Assembly: GCA_942492935.1 (NCBI GenBank)
Contig: OW818654.1
Location: forward strand, 4,154,001 to 4,218,000
Direction: 5' to 3'
Source: JANJUO01 sp942492935
Lineage (GTDB): Bacteria; Bacteroidota; Ignavibacteria; Kapaibacteriales; UBA2268
Length of the DNA: 64,000 bases
Shown here: positions 48,222 through 57,439 of the stretch, piece by piece
Position numbering within the stretch: position 1 is the stretch's first letter
Layout of the letters: each line of letters starts with the position of its first letter
Position numbers and translations under genes: made by a program
Notes under the pieces: generated by a model
The model's database searches: none
Seen by the model: the letters and a program-made list of their open reading frames with translations, nothing else
What the model was told of the DNA's origin: nothing

Positions 48222-48334
48222 TAAAAATACCCCAAACTCCAAAGGTACTTTTAATCTTCTTTCTTAAAAGAAAGAAAGTGATCCGCTATGTGTGTAAAGT
48301 GTTTGAAGTTTGTTGCGGAACACTAAATTTTTGC
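48222..48334 (-). ncRNA. Candidate DRT3 ncRNA with ACACACA template loop
   Basis: Immediately after the drt3b stop on the minus strand. Arms AGTGTTCCGC (48324-48315) and GCGGATCACT (48286-48277) pair over ten positions with one central U-U mismatch, closing a 28-nt loop that contains UUACACACAUA (ACACACA at 48295-48289). A second hairpin of nine to ten base pairs (UUUCUUUCUU/AAGAAAGAAG, 48277-48256) abuts it, and a small UACC/GGUA hairpin with an adjacent run of U residues (48247-48215) could terminate the transcript. From established work on DRT3, an ncRNA with an ACACAC template is copied by Drt3a into poly(GT). Family, orientation and place fit; the ends are estimates. Confidence 0.72.
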
Positions 48335-50554
48335 TTATGAATAAACCTCTTGCGAAACTTTTGCATTTAATTCATAATTAAAATCAAAACCAACCCACTT
48401 AATAAACCATGATTTTTGTCTTTTAATTTGATTTATGATTTTGTTTTGTTCCAAATTTTCTGAAACACCAAACAAAATCAAAACATTTTTTTTAAAATCT
48501 TCATTCAAATATGGACATGCAATAATTTCCATTTTTAATAGAGTTAATTCTGTAGATAAATTTCTCTGTTCTTTATCTATACATTTTATTTTTTCTAGTA
48601 TTACATCTTTTAAAAAGTTCAAACTTTCTGCAAAATCTTCATTATCTGAATAATAATACAAAAGTACGGAAATTAATAGCATATTCCAAAAAGTGTGATT
48701 CTTTGCCATTCTTGAATTATTTTCAATACATAAATACTTGTTTATAATATCATCCGATATTGTATATTCCTTACCCATCTCTTTAAGAACCAATAAAAGA
48801 TAAAAAGCTTCCAATTGTGTATTTTGATTAAATGGTGTTGTCTGCATTACTAAATTGATTTCATCTTGTATTTTTTTGAATACAATTTCAATATATGCTT
48901 TATTAAACCGAATAAGTTTTCCAGTTTTTATTTTATAATTATTTTTGAAATATAGTATAACAATATTAAGGATAGATAATACCTTAAGAGTTGTATTGAT
49001 ACGTTTATTATTGGAATAAAGAAAGAAAACAATATCTAAAAGATTAACAATAAAACTAGTCAGATTCTTTTCATCTTGTTTTTGTATTTTAATACATCTA
49101 TCTAATATTTCATTTGTTAAATTATCTGAATATTTTACATAGTAAGAAAAATATTTGAATCTATTATCAAATTTTTTAAGTAATGTTTCAAGTTTTGAAC
49201 TAATTTTCGCCAATGAATAATTTATTACACTTTTATAATCAACACATGATTCCTTTATAATAACTTTATATTTAGCATTGAATAGATTTGGATTAATATA
49301 TAAATTCTTTTTCTCAGATAAATATTCATTGAGTTTTATTTCACTAAAGTTATTATCATCCTTATCATCTGAATCAATAATATCTTTATCTTCTTCTTCA
49401 AAATTCAAAGAACTTCTATCATTCTGTATCTTAATTATCAAATTTTCGTTAATTAAGGTATCAATCTTCTGTTTTGCTATTGTAATCTCAGTAACAAATG
49501 GTTTTTCAAAGGGTTTTGTTTTCGAATCACTTATTGTAAGTTTATATTCTCGTAATCGTAAAGAAAATTGTTCCATAATTTGATTTTTAATCTCTTCTTC
49601 GTTATAAAAAAGAAAATAATCATCTACATAACGATAGCATTCATAATCTTTATTGAGATATTTTCCTTTTGATATCATTATATTTTCAACGTCTTTATCA
49701 ATTCGTTGTAAAATAATTTCCGCAAAAATTCTAGAAAATTCAGGACCAATAATAATACCATTTGTCTCGGCATAATTCATATTTTGCATCAATTCATCAA
49801 ACTTATTTCCAAAAGTATTTTTGTGTTGTTTGTTTAACCATGCATTTTTACCTTGTTCTTTTCCTCCTAAAGTAGCCCAAACAATAGAATGGGTATAAAT
49901 ACTATTGAAACAATCTTGTATATCAAATTTAAGCAATTTATTAAACTTTTTCTCTGCTCTTTGATAACGATAATCTTCATAGAATTTATAAATATTACTG
50001 TATTTTTTATAACTAAAAAACGATTTTAAGTTTTCATATTCATTCATATATTCTTCCTTACTATCAACCTTTTTTCCGAGTAATTGCTCATGTAATCTAT
50101 CTTTATAATAAAAATAACAAGATAACTTATCCGGACGACGAATTGAGAAATTACTTTGACTGCAATAATGTAAAATTAAATATTTAAACTTATCATAAAA
50201 TTCAACTATCTGAAGTTGATTGAGTGGGTGAATGATAGCCAATTCTCTGAATTTATCTTGCTTATGTGCTATTCTATATGTAAAAGGTATTCTTGTCATT
50301 TTTTTATAATTAATATCACATGACCCGATAGTTTTATTTGCTGAAATACAAAATAATAATTTCAAGGATTCAAAAGCACCATCAGACATGCTTGAATTCC
50401 AATATAACTTATTATCTTCCAACCTGATTTTATGCCTGATCAGGAAACGATAAAAATGACGATTTGAAAATATTAAAGGAGTTTCGTAAGGTAAAACATC
50501 CGAAAAAACAACTCTTTCCCTTTTATACTTCAATTCAATTTTCTTTCGTTTCAT
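48335..50554 (-). CDS. drt3b: Antiviral reverse transcriptase Drt3b (UG8-like)
   Basis: 739 aa. The N-terminus RERVVFSDVLPYETPLIFSN is characteristic of Drt3b proteins as I remember them. The reverse transcriptase palm has motif A KFDIQDCF (Asp211), motif B-like GIIIGPEFSRIFAEII (266-281) and motif C CYRYVDDYF (YVDD, 309-312). The C-terminal 370 residues are mainly helical with no known domain. No maturase, RNase H or retron NAxxH motif is seen. Its ATG overlaps the drt3a stop as ATGA, implying coupled translation and fixed stoichiometry. Published work on DRT3 has Drt3b making the poly(AC) strand without a nucleic-acid template, guided by a conserved glutamate; which glutamate that is here would need alignment. 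Confidence 0.85.
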   Translation of the reverse strand: MKRKKIELKYKRERVVFSDVLPYETPLIFSNRHFYRFLIRHKIRLEDNKLYWNSSMSDGAFESLKLLFCISANKTIGSCDINYKKMTRIPFTYRIAHKQDKFRELAIIHPLNQLQIVEFYDKFKYLILHYCSQSNFSIRRPDKLSCYFYYKDRLHEQLLGKKVDSKEEYMNEYENLKSFFSYKKYSNIYKFYEDYRYQRAEKKFNKLLKFDIQDCFNSIYTHSIVWATLGGKEQGKNAWLNKQHKNTFGNKFDELMQNMNYAETNGIIIGPEFSRIFAEIILQRIDKDVENIMISKGKYLNKDYECYRYVDDYFLFYNEEEIKNQIMEQFSLRLREYKLTISDSKTKPFEKPFVTEITIAKQKIDTLINENLIIKIQNDRSSLNFEEEDKDIIDSDDKDDNNFSEIKLNEYLSEKKNLYINPNLFNAKYKVIIKESCVDYKSVINYSLAKISSKLETLLKKFDNRFKYFSYYVKYSDNLTNEILDRCIKIQKQDEKNLTSFIVNLLDIVFFLYSNNKRINTTLKVLSILNIVILYFKNNYKIKTGKLIRFNKAYIEIVFKKIQDEINLVMQTTPFNQNTQLEAFYLLLVLKEMGKEYTISDDIINKYLCIENNSRMAKNHTFWNMLLISVLLYYYSDNEDFAESLNFLKDVILEKIKCIDKEQRNLSTELTLLKMEIIACPYLNEDFKKNVLILFGVSENLEQNKIINQIKRQKSWFIKWVGFDFNYELNAKVSQEVYS

Positions 50555-52095
50555 CGTAATATCTTTTTTATAATTTTTAATTCATTCAAAGAAAAATCAT
50601 GATAAGTTCTTTCATTAAACCCTTTTTTGAAATTACAATTCATAATAATTTTATTTTTTATTTTTTCAATATATTGTGCCTTATCTTCTTCATTTGCAAA
50701 CAATTTATTATAAGGAGAAATATTAGGTAGCCATATAAATTTTAATTTTTTGTCAAAACTACTAATATCTTTCTCGTATTTTTTATCCAACAAATTGTTT
50801 GAATAAAATATTCCAATTTTAACTCTGTTTTTTGCACCACCTAATTTGGTGTTGGTAGTCAAAAAATGTAAACATAATAATAGTTCCTTTCTTGCGGTTA
50901 TAACATCATATTTACTTTTTGAATTGAAATAATCAATACTTTTCATAACTCTCTTTTCTACTTTTTCTTTTTTGTTTTTAGAGAGACCAAATGTAGTTTC
51001 GCAATTATTTTTTTCATGCTGTTCAATAACAATTTTATATCCTAAAAATGTGAATGAATGATTCTTATTTCTGTTAACATTTTCAGATAAATCAATCAGA
51101 TTACATTTTTCTCCATTATCATGTAATGTTAATCCATCACTTTCAATAATATTCTTAATTTTATTAAAGTACTCTGTAACACGCTTTTTCGGCAAACATG
51201 GCGAAATTATAATAAAAATATCATCAACATAACGTGCATAATAAATAATATCCTGCATATTATGAATTTGATTATCAATTTCTTTCATATATAATTCTGA
51301 CAAATATGAACTTATACCAACTCCGCGTGGTACACCTTTGTCAACCTCGATATTTAAAATATCTTTTTTATTATTATAATCATCTAAGATTTGAATTATA
51401 AATTTCTTTGATTGATTACTTAAGAGGGTATTATTATTGATTATTTTTAACAATTTAAATTGTGAAATTGATTCATAGAACTTGGATATATCTGTACGAA
51501 TTACATATTTAGGGCTATTATCATTAAGTAATAATTTTATCTGTGATAAAATTAGATGCCGATTACTTTGCTTAACATTAAAAGTTTTACGTAAATTATA
51601 TTGTAATTGTTTTATTGCGAAAAATGCTTCACTTGAATCCTGAATTACAAAAATGTTATTGTCTTTTGGATTTAGGATAAATTTAAAATTTTTATTATTA
51701 ATATTATTACTTATTTTAACTAATTCATGATATAATATTTCCTTTTTCTCAATAATTAGTTCTTCTTTTTTTTGATGGTTATTTTTTAGAATCGTAATCT
51801 CAATATTAGATCTATTAATCAATTTCTTACGCTTAATTTGAGAAATATCTTTATTCAAAGATTTAATTTCAGAAACCTTTTCCTTATAATCCACCCCTAA
51901 ATATTTGGTCATAGTTCTCTTTCGATTTTCTATGTCAAAGATATTTTCAAAATTATCTTCAGTAAAAGATTGATTTAACATGTTTTTATATGCACAATTA
52001 CAATATTCTTCAGTTTCCCCCACTTTCCTACATCTTCTCAGAAAGTGATAATACAAAATTACTAATTTATTTACAAATTTAAAAAATAATTCCAC
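50551..52095 (-). CDS. drt3a: Antiviral reverse transcriptase Drt3a (UG3-like)
   Basis: 514 aa from a GTG start; an internal ATG at 51981 (MLNQSFTEDNFENIFDIENR) gives 476 aa and begins with the sequence typical of Drt3a, so the true start is uncertain. Motif A is RTDISKFYESI (Asp202), motif B region GVPRGVGISSYLSELYM (254-270), motif C YARYVDDIF (YVDD, 289-292), with a thumb-like C-terminal region. A long basic coiled segment lies at about 75-125. It is the first gene of the two-RT operon; in studied DRT3 systems this subunit copies the ncRNA's ACACAC into poly(GT) DNA during phage defence. Group II intron and retron signatures are absent. Confidence 0.85.
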   Translation of the reverse strand: MELFFKFVNKLVILYYHFLRRCRKVGETEEYCNCAYKNMLNQSFTEDNFENIFDIENRKRTMTKYLGVDYKEKVSEIKSLNKDISQIKRKKLINRSNIEITILKNNHQKKEELIIEKKEILYHELVKISNNINNKNFKFILNPKDNNIFVIQDSSEAFFAIKQLQYNLRKTFNVKQSNRHLILSQIKLLLNDNSPKYVIRTDISKFYESISQFKLLKIINNNTLLSNQSKKFIIQILDDYNNKKDILNIEVDKGVPRGVGISSYLSELYMKEIDNQIHNMQDIIYYARYVDDIFIIISPCLPKKRVTEYFNKIKNIIESDGLTLHDNGEKCNLIDLSENVNRNKNHSFTFLGYKIVIEQHEKNNCETTFGLSKNKKEKVEKRVMKSIDYFNSKSKYDVITARKELLLCLHFLTTNTKLGGAKNRVKIGIFYSNNLLDKKYEKDISSFDKKLKFIWLPNISPYNKLFANEEDKAQYIEKIKNKIIMNCNFKKGFNERTYHDFSLNELKIIKKILR

Positions 52096-52387
52096 AACAA
52101 AAATTTCAAAATAATAATAGTAAATATTGGTATCGTTTAAATAATTAAATTGGGTAACTCATTGATATATTGTATATTTTTCATAGAGTCTATTTAAATT
52201 CTGTATATGTATTTCTAAAAATAGAAATTTCTTTATATCCAACAAACTCTGGTATAGAGCCATTATAAGAAATCAACATTAGATTTGCTCATTTTGGTTG
52301 TAAAATTTTATTGGAGTAAATTGATAATAAAATTTAATGACTTTCGTTTCAATAGTAGTTGATTTTTAAAAACTTATTGAATTTATC
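52096..52387. other. Divergent intergenic region between drt3a and right module
   Basis: AT-rich, 292 bases, separating two divergent transcription units. It must hold the drt3a promoter (minus) and the right-module promoter (plus). From about 52274 to the ATG it resembles the sequence in front of the left paralogue (TTTGCTCAT, GACTTTCGTTTC, TTATTGAATTTATCATGG), so the module boundary falls near 52270. No ACAC-containing hairpin is present here. Confidence 0.6.
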
Positions 52388-53107
52388 ATGGCTTTGAAAT
52401 ATATAAATCATTATACTGGCGAAAATGGCACTAAAGGATATAGTATTGAGGAATATTATAGGGACGAAAGAAAGCAATTTTTGGAATTTTTAGCTCAAAT
52501 GAATGAAGATTATCGTCTAAACGTAATTGATATATACATAACTAATTTATCTCAAAAATTAGAATCTATCGCACCTGACATATTTGAATCATATCAAAAT
52601 GGTGATTTGTTTACAAAAAACAAGTATTTTGGAATGAAGAAGAAAGATAAGATTGAAATGGCGAGTTTTATTGAATTTCTTACGATTTTAAAAAACAGAT
52701 ACGATGAGCTTCAACTGATAAAATCCGGAGAAATTAAATGGATTGGGAATTATAACAAGTTTATAGAACTTTACCAATTGCTTTTTCAATATAATTTTAT
52801 TGATTGTGATTTGCAAAAGTTCAAAAAATTTTTTTCATTAACGGATAATTTGAATTTTAATCTTTTTTTATCAGACACTACAATTTTATTTTATGAACTT
52901 AATGAAAAGAGATATATATCAGAATTAACATTAAATTGTATGATACAAAACTCCTTAATCTTTTCAATTCATGGAAAAAATAAAAATATAACTCCATTCA
53001 ATATGGAAATATTCACTGACAATAAAAGTAAATATAAATTAGGAAAATTGAACAATATTGGTATAGATTTTGAAGAAGCTATGTCGAAGTTTGGAATTTT
53101 TGAATAA
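52388..53107 (+). CDS. Element protein of unknown function (right copy)
   Basis: 239 aa, paralogue of the left 270-aa protein. Conserved blocks are KQFLEFLAQMNEDYRLNV, KLESIAPDIFE, LFTKNKYFGMKKK and FYELNEKRYISELTLN. It lacks the basic insertion of the left copy. No domain is recognised. It is followed by a 157-base non-coding segment that is also conserved upstream of the left HTH gene. Confidence 0.65.
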   Translation: MALKYINHYTGENGTKGYSIEEYYRDERKQFLEFLAQMNEDYRLNVIDIYITNLSQKLESIAPDIFESYQNGDLFTKNKYFGMKKKDKIEMASFIEFLTILKNRYDELQLIKSGEIKWIGNYNKFIELYQLLFQYNFIDCDLQKFKKFFSLTDNLNFNLFLSDTTILFYELNEKRYISELTLNCMIQNSLIFSIHGKNKNITPFNMEIFTDNKSKYKLGKLNNIGIDFEEAMSKFGIFE

Positions 53108-53264
53108 ATAATTTCGAGTAGAAACTCCAAACCCTGAAAAGCTTTATCTATTCAGCGTGTCAAATTCATTACAAACGCTTACTAACCTCTTAAATAACTG
53201 TAATTTTAATACGATATTACTATCTTTAAAGTAAATTATTTTTAATCATATTTAAGGAGTCGTA

Positions 53265-53612
53265 ATGAGTACAAACTTAACCATCAGTTTCGATAATAAT
53301 CAAATCGAAGAAACTTTACAGCATTTTGTTCTAAAACAACAAGATATTCCAGCAATTTCAACTACCACAAATAATGGAAATCCAACTCCAAAAACAAATA
53401 TGGATATGCCAAAACTACTCTCCATTGAAGAAATGTGCAAACTATTCAAAGTCAGCCGTGTAACTATTAATACTTGGATGAAACAGGGCAAAATTCCATT
53501 CATCAAAATGTCAAGAAGGGTTTATTTTGTTTTTGAAGATGTTATGAACGCAATACCAAATAATGATTTATCAATTGTAGAGAATGTACAACTATCAAGG
53601 AGAATCAAATGA
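53265..53612 (+). CDS. Excisionase-type helix-turn-helix protein (right copy)
   Basis: 115 aa with the same HTH_17 core as the left copy (LLSIEEMCKLFKVSRVTINTW, then GKIPFIKMSRRVYF). AAGGAG stands 6 bases before its ATG. Its stop overlaps the start of the primase gene (ATGA), so the two are translationally coupled. It may control replication or excision of the element. Confidence 0.85.
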   Translation: MSTNLTISFDNNQIEETLQHFVLKQQDIPAISTTTNNGNPTPKTNMDMPKLLSIEEMCKLFKVSRVTINTWMKQGKIPFIKMSRRVYFVFEDVMNAIPNNDLSIVENVQLSRRIK

Positions 53613-55858
53613 TTAAAGGACAATTTTCAGATAACCTCAGTGGTGATATGTTATGCAAGGAAAACATTTTGAATAATACTCAAAATGGGTTAAAAATTTA
53701 CGAGAGAATTTTCCAACAGCATGGTAAGACTTTGAAAATTGGAGAACACATCCATAATCCATTTTACAATGATAAAAAGCAAAGTTTAATGATTAATCAA
53801 GTGAATGAAAAATACCTTTTCAATGATTTTGGAAATTCTGATTATAAAGGTGATGTATTTGATTTTGCCGCATTGCACTATAGAGTGAATGCCAAATCAA
53901 ATTTTCATGAACTCTTGCAGAGAATTAACAGTGATTTTCAATTAGGTCTAAAAGTCAATTCACAAAATATTTCGAGTAATTTGATAGAATTTAAAGAGTT
54001 CAATAGTGAGGAATACAAATTTTGGAATAAATATGGAATTACTGAAACTATCCTCAACAAGTATAAGATTAAACCAGTACATTGGTTTTTAATTCCCAAT
54101 AAAGAGAGAAAATTGTGGAACAAGAATCAACTTATATTTGCATATCAAATAAATATCAACTGTTATAAAATTTACCAACCGAATAATAGTAGATATAAAT
54201 TTAGTTGGATAGGAAAAAAACCTGAAAACTATATTTTTGGTTATGACCAATTAGATTTTGCAAAAGATACATTGATAATAACGGCAGGTGAAAAAGACGT
54301 AATGACATTTGCATCGTTAGGTTATAATGCAGTCTGTTTTAATTCTGAAACAGAAATACCAAAAGCAACAACAATTAATAGGTTCGAAAATGACTTTGAA
54401 AATGTAATTATTTGCTATGATAATGATGAAACAGGCAAAAAGCAAGCTAAACAAATTGCAAATAAATTTGCTTTAACAGTAATGGATTTGGAGTATCTTT
54501 TTAAAGGAAACAAAATTGGTAAGGATATATCAGATTATATGTTTAATGTAATAAATAATACTGCGGGATATTCAACTTCTGAAATTCAAAAACTCATTAA
54601 ATATTCAATCTTGGAAAGCAAAGCAAAAAAACAACAAAAACCAATTCCATTTCCTTTGCGATTATTTGATTTATTACCAGGTATGATACATGAGGCAACA
54701 ATAAGCTATAACAGTTGTTCAGAACAAGAATTGATATTTCTATCAACAATAGCTGTTTTAAGTGGTTTAATGCCAAATTACACTACAATTTACGATAAAC
54801 ACATTTATGAAGCTAATCTATTTCTATATGTAATTGGCAAAGCTGCATCAGGCAAAGGAATAATGAATGATGCAAGAATAATAGGTCAATCAATCCAAAG
54901 TGAATTAAATAAAAATAATTCTAAAGATACAAAGCTATCTGAACGACAAACGATTTTTGTTCCTGCAAATAGTTCACATTCAGCATTTATAACAATATTA
55001 AAAGCCAACAATGAAAGAGGAATACTTTTTGAAACCGAAGCCGATGTTCTTAATGGTACAATGGGGCAAGAATGGGGAGATTATTCAACAACTTTAAGAA
55101 AGTCCTTTCATCATGAAACAACAACACAAGCAAGAAAATTTAAAAATGAATTTTTAGAACTTATAAAACCAAAAATAACTTGCTTGATTTCAGGTACAAT
55201 AGACCAAAGCTCAAAATTTCTAAATACTGAAAATGGCTTATATTCAAGATTTATTATCTATTATTTGAATAACACTTCTGAATGGAAAAATGTGTTTGAC
55301 TCCTCAAGTTTAGATAATCCACTTAAAAAAATAGCTGAATGGATTCAACATAACTATACATATTTTCAAGAAAATGAAATCGAATTTTCATTCACAACAG
55401 AACAACAAATCAGATTCAATAAATTCATGTCAGAGAAAATGGTTTTTTACTCAATATTTGATGAAAAGGGCAACTTGGAATCATCAATAAAGAGATTAGG
55501 TTTGATATTAACAAGAATTGGCATGATTCTGACAATTTGCGAAAATAAATCCATAGAAGGAGTTTCAAAAGTAATCTGCTCCGAAAATTCCTTTGAAGTA
55601 ATAAGTATTTTAGCTGAATATTTAATTTCACATTTAATCTACAGTTACAGGTTGATAACCAAAACGAGCAATCCACAATTGATAAATGCAAAGAACCAAA
55701 AAGAGCAATTATTTAGTATGTTACCCAATCAGTTCACAATAAAAGAAGCTATAGAAATCGGGAATACATTAAGTATAAAAGAGGACTACGTTAATAAAAT
55801 ACTGAGAATGCCAGACTTATTCAAAAAAGTAAAAAGAGGATATTATGAAAAAAAATAG
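53609..55858 (+). CDS. TOPRIM primase / DUF3987 helicase-like replication protein
   Basis: 749 aa. The N-terminal 110 residues (FNDFGNSDYKGDVFDFAALHY) resemble the region before TOPRIM in element-borne primases. A TOPRIM fold covers about 205-320: ITAGEKDVMTFASLG supplies the Glu and IICYDNDETGKKQAKQIA the DxD. The C-terminal half is a DUF3987-type ATPase with Walker A GKAASGKG near residue 410 and conserved ILFETEADVL. Such proteins prime and unwind element DNA in Bacteroidota mobilizable elements and satellites. The left module has lost this gene. It overlaps the HTH gene by 4 bases. Confidence 0.85.
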   Translation: MIKGQFSDNLSGDMLCKENILNNTQNGLKIYERIFQQHGKTLKIGEHIHNPFYNDKKQSLMINQVNEKYLFNDFGNSDYKGDVFDFAALHYRVNAKSNFHELLQRINSDFQLGLKVNSQNISSNLIEFKEFNSEEYKFWNKYGITETILNKYKIKPVHWFLIPNKERKLWNKNQLIFAYQININCYKIYQPNNSRYKFSWIGKKPENYIFGYDQLDFAKDTLIITAGEKDVMTFASLGYNAVCFNSETEIPKATTINRFENDFENVIICYDNDETGKKQAKQIANKFALTVMDLEYLFKGNKIGKDISDYMFNVINNTAGYSTSEIQKLIKYSILESKAKKQQKPIPFPLRLFDLLPGMIHEATISYNSCSEQELIFLSTIAVLSGLMPNYTTIYDKHIYEANLFLYVIGKAASGKGIMNDARIIGQSIQSELNKNNSKDTKLSERQTIFVPANSSHSAFITILKANNERGILFETEADVLNGTMGQEWGDYSTTLRKSFHHETTTQARKFKNEFLELIKPKITCLISGTIDQSSKFLNTENGLYSRFIIYYLNNTSEWKNVFDSSSLDNPLKKIAEWIQHNYTYFQENEIEFSFTTEQQIRFNKFMSEKMVFYSIFDEKGNLESSIKRLGLILTRIGMILTICENKSIEGVSKVICSENSFEVISILAEYLISHLIYSYRLITKTSNPQLINAKNQKEQLFSMLPNQFTIKEAIEIGNTLSIKEDYVNKILRMPDLFKKVKRGYYEKK

Positions 55859-55944
55859 TATAGGGTATGTTAGAGTGCAGAAGTGCAGTTTCTATCAATT
55901 GCTTGATATATATATACTTACAGCAATATTGAGGAAAACTAAAA

Positions 55945-56035
55945 AGTGCAGTTTGTGCAGTTTGAGATGAAACTGCACTTTCTGCACTCGAATACTGCAG
56001 TTTGTGCAGTTTGGGTTGAAACTGCACTTTCTGCA
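55945..56035 (+). repeat. Tandem GTGCAG/CTGCAC hairpin pair
   Basis: Two consecutive stem-loops downstream of the primase gene. In the first (55945-55988) AGTGCAG, TTT, GTGCAGTTT, a six-base loop, AAACTGCAC, TTT and CTGCACT give 7 and 9 base pairs around a symmetric TTT/TTT internal loop. The second (about 55996-56035) repeats this plan with loop GGGTTG. Half-units lie on both sides: GTGCAGAAGTGCAGTTT at 55875 and AAACTGCACAAACTGCACTT at 56092. It could be a protein-binding array, an origin or a structured RNA; no known family is recognised. No gene lies between 55859 and 56207. Confidence 0.7.
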
Positions 56036-56207
56036 CTTTAGTAAAACCCAATAAAATACTATAAGTAATTGTAATATAATGATTTATAGCAAACTGCACA
56101 AACTGCACTTTTTTAGGGGTATATTATAAAGTACAATGAAATAGGAGCAATTAATAGGATTTGATAGTCAAATTGAATTAATAGCAATTTTGGTTGATGT
56201 TTAAAAA

Positions 56208-56453
56208 ATGTTAGCAAAGAATGGATATGGTAGTTTTCAAAATTGGGTCAAGTCCGAAATTGGAATTAGTCCAAGACATGCAAATAACTTATTGCAAATA
56301 GAAAAATTTTATTCATATTGGGAACTAGTTCCTAATAAAAAAGAAAACTTTGAAAGTTTGAGTGTTCGTTCTCAATTATTAGTTTCAAATTCAAATACTT
56401 TACCTAAAGTAAAAGAATTGGCGTTAAGTGGTGAAGTAACGAGATTTGCGTAG
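56208..56453 (+). pseudogene. DUF3102 gene fragment (right copy)
   Basis: 81 codons equal to the middle of the left DUF3102 protein: GSFQNWVKSEIGISPRHANN, LLQIEKF, TLPKVKELALSGEV. Both the N-terminal 60 residues and the whole coiled-coil tail are missing, and the frame ends at a TAG after FA. The fragment starts with an ATG but no ribosome site is evident. Confidence 0.7.
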
Positions 56454-56482
56454 TTAATAAAACTAAAAAAAATACATATTTG

Positions 56483-56722
56483 TCAGGATTTAGGATAGAT
56501 TTCAGCAAGATTCTCTTGACTTTTGTTTACGGTAAGTACAAGGAAAGTCCAAAAAATCGCCATCAAATTCTAAGGTTAGTCCAAGATTAGTCTTAGGTTT
56601 GTATATCAAAACGGCATTTTTGCACGTAATTTTGTCTGAACCTTGTCCCGAATTGTCTGGACGTTGTCCACGATTGTTGACGCTTGTTCACGATTGTTGA
56701 CGTTTGTTCACGATGGTACAGC
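56483..56722 (+). repeat. Iteron-like repeat block, right copy
   Basis: Inverted counterpart of 47588-47828, diverged by scattered changes and with fewer clean iterons: ACGATTGTTGACGCTTGTTC then ACGATTGTTGACGTTTGTTC. TTTACGGTAAGTACAAGG at its left and GTTGTCCACGATTGTTGACG near its right match the reverse complement of the left copy. Confidence 0.75.
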
Positions 56723-57439
56723 AAATTGAATTTGCTCAGAAATAAAGGGATAAATCTATTGATTTATGAGGAAAAATAGTAGAAATTATTGGTAGAAGCA
56801 CCAATACTTTGCTTGAGAATTGATTAAACTTGCAAATCATTCTGAGTTTTGCAAGTTAAATGCTTGGAAAGTTGCTATTCACTTAAATACGAATCTCATT
56901 TTGAGCAAGAAATTTAAAAAAATATTTTCCACTGCTTACTTCAAACGACAGAATAGAATATGATGAGATTTATATTTGTATTTTGTTTCTTTGAAAAATT
57001 ATTTTTAAAAAAGTGGTGTCGCATTCACAAGCCCAAATACCCTGTTTATACAGTCAAATACCCATTCTACACAATATCGTTTTTTTATTTTGAAGGAATT
57101 TTGTAATTTGCGAAAAACAGGTTTGGAAAAGTTTATGCGGGATAAAATCATTTGGTAAAAAATAAAATATATATTAAATTAGAAAACATTGAAAGACAAA
57201 TTTGAAAATAGATGAAAACACATAAATAGAATGATAAGTGTTATTTGAAATAAAACAACAATCCTTTTGGGGAGCGGCAAACAATTAATTTAAAGACAAA
57301 CAAGCTGCTGCTTTCTGAAAGGGGATTATGAGTGAAGAAAGAAACTTTTGCTTTATTTTATTCGTATTTATTGCTAAATTTGTGAAATGTGAGTGAAATT
57401 AATAAAAAAATTAATTAACTGTGATGTATTTGAATCATT
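56723..57439. other. Gene-free gap at the right side of the accessory island
   Basis: About 700 AT-rich bases with no supported gene or RNA. It begins with sequence loosely like the region between the left iteron block and the 270-aa gene, then loses similarity. A short near-repeat, CAAATACCC about 20 bases apart, lies at 57032-57066. The element's right boundary is probably in here. Confidence 0.5.

Noticed and set aside
48335..52095. Retron or group II intron origin of the two reverse transcriptases
   Set aside because: No retron-type NAxxH or VTG motifs, no maturase or endonuclease domain, and no intron-like domain V hairpin seen around them. Two distinct RTs in an ATGA-overlapping operon fit DRT3 better.
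48335..52095. Diversity-generating retroelement
   Set aside because: No template repeat/variable repeat pair or accessory avd-like gene was seen near the RTs, and the RT motifs do not carry the DGR-typical variations.
52096..52387. Upstream location for the DRT3 ncRNA
   Set aside because: No ACAC run in a stem-loop is seen there, whereas the downstream candidate has stem, template-like loop and terminator-like end on the correct strand.
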